DNA of 8,721 bases from Betaproteobacteria bacterium (GTDB taxonomy: Bacteria; Pseudomonadota; Gammaproteobacteria; Burkholderiales; Burkholderiaceae), in the NCBI GenBank assembly GCA_015654605.1, contig JAATGO010000188.1, forward strand, positions 1 to 8,721, in the 5' to 3' direction. The notes under the pieces are model-generated. The model saw nothing but the letters and a program-made list of their open reading frames with translations, had not been told where the DNA came from and did not search any database. Below are positions 6,496-8,721 of the stretch, one piece after another (within the stretch, counting starts at the first letter, position 1; each line of letters begins with the position of its first letter). Both the position numbers and the translations under genes were made by a program.

Positions 6496-7611
6496 CTACA
6501 CTAAATCAGTACCATTTTCTGCCAGCACAACACGATTACGCCCACCATCTTTGGCATGGTATAGCGCTTGATCTGCCTGTTGCAGTAATGATTGGCGGAT
6601 AGTTTGGGCGGGGATGTCTCGGGATGGAGGAACTTGTGCGGAGACGCCGATGGAGACGGTGATGGTTAATGTTTGTTTGACGCCTGGGATGCTGAAAGCA
6701 TATTGAGCCACACTGGAACGTATACGTTCGCCGATACGGGCGGCATCTTGTAACGTTGCTTGTGTTAGCAGTGCGACAAATTCCTCTCCTCCAAAGCGCC
6801 CCAGAGAATCATTCAAACGCAATTCTTTTTTGATGCAGGTGGCAACTTCACGTAATACGTCGTCGCCGCTATGGTGACCAAAGCGATCATTCACAAGTTT
6901 GAAATAATCGATGTCGATGAATAAACAGGAAATCGCGGAGCGTTCACGTTGTGCGCGTACAATTTCTTCTTGCATGCGTTGTTCAATATAGCGACGATTG
7001 TTGACGCCAGTCAGAGGATCGGTCAAACCAATGTGCTTAAGTCGTTCGTTGTTGATGACATTTTCCAAGCATATAGCGACAACGGAAGCCAGCCGTTCAA
7101 GAAAATCTGTTGCCATATACGCCGTGAAGCGTTCCGTGCTGGCACTGCCTAGCGCTAGATATCCAAGTGGCGTTTGATGACGCGTCAAAGGTAGGATGGC
7201 AACACTTGCGGGTTCATAATTTGGGAACACCAAGTGATGAAGTTTTTTTTGATACAAGCTGAGCAGAGGTTTGTGAATAGACAGATGAGGAATGGGGGGC
7301 TCAATCGTTTCCAAAAACAAGAGCCTGGGGAAATCTTCCAGTTTGATTTGTAGATCACGCAAAATACGACGTATGCCATAGTCTGTGTCAACGAGTACCA
7401 AGGTCACAGTTTCTAGGCGAAAGGTTTCAGGCAGCACCCGTGAAACTGTTTCAATCAGTTCGCGAAATGTGCTAGAGGCAATCAGGCGTAGGTCAAACGC
7501 TTGGTGACGCTGCATGATTTCCTGATTGACACGAGCCTGCTTGAGCAAATATTGTATCTCGACATGCAATCGCTTGTTATCGGCAAGCAGTGCATCGAAG
7601 TTTGTTGTCAT
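6496..7611 (-). CDS. Diguanylate cyclase with DUF484/GAF-like sensor domain
   Basis: A 371-residue cytoplasmic enzyme predicted to make cyclic di-GMP from two GTP. An N-terminal helix (about 1-40, coiled-coil-like) leads into a DUF484/GAF-like domain (about 40-185: FDLRLIASSTFRELIE, VTLVLVD, SVAILPL, PLGYLALGS). A signalling helix with LTDPLTGVNNRRY (196-208) opens the GGDEF domain. The active site is intact: D233 in FIDIDYFK and E276 in GGEEF (274-278). The product-inhibition site RLND (265-268) sits exactly five residues before GGEEF. There are no membrane segments. The start at 7611 is chosen because it has a strong ribosome site and because the promoter's -10 lies inside the longer frame that begins at 7680. 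It faces the transport operon convergently, so a functional link is not implied. Confidence 0.93.
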   Translation of the reverse strand: MTTNFDALLADNKRLHVEIQYLLKQARVNQEIMQRHQAFDLRLIASSTFRELIETVSRVLPETFRLETVTLVLVDTDYGIRRILRDLQIKLEDFPRLLFLETIEPPIPHLSIHKPLLSLYQKKLHHLVFPNYEPASVAILPLTRHQTPLGYLALGSASTERFTAYMATDFLERLASVVAICLENVINNERLKHIGLTDPLTGVNNRRYIEQRMQEEIVRAQRERSAISCLFIDIDYFKLVNDRFGHHSGDDVLREVATCIKKELRLNDSLGRFGGEEFVALLTQATLQDAARIGERIRSSVAQYAFSIPGVKQTLTITVSIGVSAQVPPSRDIPAQTIRQSLLQQADQALYHAKDGGRNRVVLAENGTDLV

Positions 7612-7620
7612 TCGGATGTT

Positions 7621-7628
7621 CTCCCCTT
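7621..7628 (-). promoter_or_regulatory. Ribosome binding site for the diguanylate cyclase
   Basis: On the minus strand AAGGGGAG lies 9 nt before the ATG at 7611. It fixes the start there and not at the in-frame ATG at 7680. Confidence 0.7.
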
Positions 7629-7635
7629 GGCTCGC

Positions 7636-7644
7636 ATTATAGCA
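7636..7644 (-). promoter_or_regulatory. Extended -10 promoter of the diguanylate cyclase
   Basis: The minus strand reads TGCTATAAT, a perfect -10 hexamer with the TGn extension. No good -35 hexamer sits 16-18 nt upstream, which is tolerated by extended -10 promoters. Transcription would start near 7629, giving a leader of roughly 18 nt that begins at the ribosome site. Confidence 0.55.
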
Positions 7645-7785
7645 ATGCCATTTTTTCTGAAACCCAGCCCAGCTTACCACCAGCGACGAAATGTTTCCAG
7701 AAATCTACAGGCGCGAGATGAATTGTTTGCATAATCTATGCGAATAACTGCCTTTTTCTTGTCGTGGTATTTACTTTTATCTTTC

Positions 7786-7808
7786 TTATATCAATGTTGT
7801 TGATATAA
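7786..7808. repeat. Perfect 9-bp inverted repeat (operator-like dyad)
   Basis: TTATATCAA and its exact complement TTGATATAA are separated by TGTTG. No T-run follows on either strand, and the arms are AT-rich, so a protein-binding dyad is more likely than a terminator. It lies about 145 nt upstream of the diguanylate cyclase -10 element. Confidence 0.5.
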
Positions 7809-7864
7809 AACAAGATTGTACAAGTGGATTGAGGTGTCGCTGAGTGGTGTAGGGTGATGTTATG

Positions 7865-7894
7865 TTGATAATGAGGCATGTTTTTGCTTATAAA
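7865..7894 (+). promoter_or_regulatory. Candidate plus-strand sigma70 promoter
   Basis: TTGATA (7865-7870) and TATAAA (7889-7894), each matching 5 of 6 consensus bases with an 18-nt spacer. Transcription would start near 7901. No established gene follows on this strand, only a 53-codon frame at 7959-8120 that is antisense to the methyltransferase 3' end. Such pairs arise by chance in AT-rich DNA. Confidence 0.3.
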
Positions 7895-7967
7895 AATAGG
7901 ATGATCAACATATTTTGCATTTGATAGACAAAGGGAATTATAAAACTATACGGAGAACATGCCGGAA

Positions 7968-7986
7968 AGGCTTTATTCTAAAGCCT
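7968..7986 (-). terminator. Hairpin downstream of the methyltransferase, possible weak terminator
   Basis: AGGCTTTA and TAAAGCCT form a perfect 8-bp stem around a 3-nt loop, 27 nt past the methyltransferase stop. On the minus strand only TT follows the stem before CCGGC, so the T-run is poor and intrinsic termination would be weak. Confidence 0.35.
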
Positions 7987-8013
7987 CAGGAAGGAGGTAT
8001 GGGTCAGGAGTTT

Positions 8014-8721
8014 TTAAACAAAGAATCGCGTTTGCATTTCTTCTAGTCCAAGGGATACGAGGAGATTATTCAGGCGTTCTGCTTTATGTTGGCGGGGCAA
8101 GTCCTTATAGCGTGCGATGATCAATTCATTTTTCATGGAGTGTTCCCAGCCGACCAGTTCAGTGACGCTGACTTGATAACAATGTGCTTCGAGTTGCATA
8201 CAACGCAGGACATTAGTCAAATGGCTTCCAAATTCGCGTGTATGCAGGGGATGGCGCCAGATTTCAGTGAGCGTGGTTTTTGCTAAGGAGGCGCCTTTGT
8301 TACGATTGAGTATGGATGCCACTTCGGCCTGACAACAGGGCACTAGTACGATAAATTGCGCATGTTTTTTTAATGCGAAATGAATGGCATCATCAGTGGC
8401 AGTGTCACAGGCATGCAGTGCAGTCACAATGTCGATATTGTCAGGTAGCAGAGGAGATTCTATCGATTGCGCTACCGAAAGGTTGAGAAATGACATTCCA
8501 GGAAATGCAAGCTGTGCAGCGAGTTCGCGCGATTTTTTCACTAATTCTTCACGCGTTTCGATACCGTAGATACGCGAGTCGCTATGCAGGGCTTTGAAGA
8601 ACAAGTCGTATAGAATGAAACCGAGATAAGATTTCCCTGCCCCATGATCAACCAGGTGTATATCGGGATGTTGTTGACGAATTTCTTGTAGTAGTGGTTC
8701 GATAAATTGATACAAATGATA
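8014..8721 (-). CDS. SAM-dependent methyltransferase, Methyltransf_32-like (5' end outside window)
   Basis: The last 235 residues of a class I methyltransferase. The frame is still open at the right edge: the TTG at 8713-8715 is preceded in frame by Tyr-His, so the true start lies beyond 8721. SAM-binding motif I reads VDHGAGKSYLGF at about residues 24-35 of the visible part. An acidic residue ends the second strand (IYGIETREEL). The combination ALHACDTATDDAIHFAL followed by LVPCCQAEV is characteristic of the METTL25/Trm13-related group grouped in Pfam as Methyltransf_32. It ends with a conserved-looking TELVGWEHSMKNELIIARY segment and a C-terminal FFV. The position of motif I close to the edge means an N-terminal domain is missing from view. 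The substrate is unknown; RNA or a small molecule are both possible. Confidence 0.85.
   Translation of the reverse strand, partial: YHLYQFIEPLLQEIRQQHPDIHLVDHGAGKSYLGFILYDLFFKALHSDSRIYGIETREELVKKSRELAAQLAFPGMSFLNLSVAQSIESPLLPDNIDIVTALHACDTATDDAIHFALKKHAQFIVLVPCCQAEVASILNRNKGASLAKTTLTEIWRHPLHTREFGSHLTNVLRCMQLEAHCYQVSVTELVGWEHSMKNELIIARYKDLPRQHKAERLNNLLVSLGLEEMQTRFFV

Larger units (their letters stand above)
7645..8013. other. Intergenic region, AT-rich, with dyads and repeated words but no convincing gene
   Basis: Upstream of the diguanylate cyclase promoter and downstream of the methyltransferase stop. The part from about 7740 to 7960 is AT-rich and has no open frame of credible length ending within it. 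It holds a perfect 9-bp inverted repeat, a plus-strand promoter-like pair and an 8-bp hairpin, each listed separately. Only the diguanylate cyclase gene clearly reads away from this region. Confidence 0.6.

Noticed and set aside
6276..6602. Plus-strand frame of 108 codons after the binding protein
   Set aside because: It begins with GTG inside a small hairpin without a ribosome site, shows no recognisable motif, and its last third is antisense to the conserved end of the diguanylate cyclase.
7612..7680. Upstream ATG at 7680 as the diguanylate cyclase start
   Set aside because: A perfect extended -10 and a strong ribosome site lie inside this extension, directly ahead of the ATG at 7611, and the extra residues do not look like a domain or signal.
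7991..8045. Perfect AAGGAGGT followed by ATG at 7999
   Set aside because: The ATG directly follows the Shine-Dalgarno sequence with essentially no spacer, and the frame ends after 15 codons at 8044-8046, mostly antisense to the methyltransferase end.

Overview
The window looks like chromosomal DNA from a Gram-negative proteobacterium, most likely beta or gamma. It has a TonB-dependent outer-membrane receptor, a secreted ABC binding protein with a classical signal peptide, AGGAG-type ribosome sites and a GGDEF signalling protein. Base composition is moderate, with many A/T-ending codons. The genus cannot be named from what is visible. There are no rRNA, tRNA, CRISPR, IS or phage genes.

Positions 1-6266 hold six plus-strand genes that look like one nutrient-acquisition and catabolic locus. 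The first three are tightly packed: the C-terminal part of a TonB-dependent receptor, an FMN-dependent alpha-hydroxy-acid dehydrogenase of the mandelate-dehydrogenase type (overlapping it by 1 nt), and an NfsA-type nitroreductase/flavin reductase (2 nt further on). A 161-nt gap with a plausible promoter leads to the second trio: an NtaA/SnaA/DszA-type flavin monooxygenase, a class II aldolase/adducin-family protein and an SsuA/TauA-like periplasmic binding protein. The likely logic is that the receptor and binding protein import a small organic compound, the reductase may feed reduced flavin to the monooxygenase, which would cleave a C-S or C-N bond, and the dehydrogenase and aldolase-like protein process the carbon fragment. 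Organosulfur scavenging is the best guess. The substrate is not determined by the sequence, and the ABC permease and ATPase are not in the window.

Positions 6267-6495 are a short spacer between convergent genes. From 6496 to 7611, on the minus strand, is a diguanylate cyclase with a DUF484/GAF-like N-terminal domain, an intact GGEEF site and an RxxD inhibitory site. Its extended -10 promoter and strong ribosome site show that translation starts at 7611.

Positions 7612-8013 are non-coding and AT-rich in the middle. They carry a perfect 9-bp dyad, repeated TGTTGATA words, a plus-strand promoter-like pair and an 8-bp hairpin. The window ends inside a minus-strand methyltransferase gene (8014 to the edge) of the GxGK / HACD / PCC type. 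Its 5' end lies outside.
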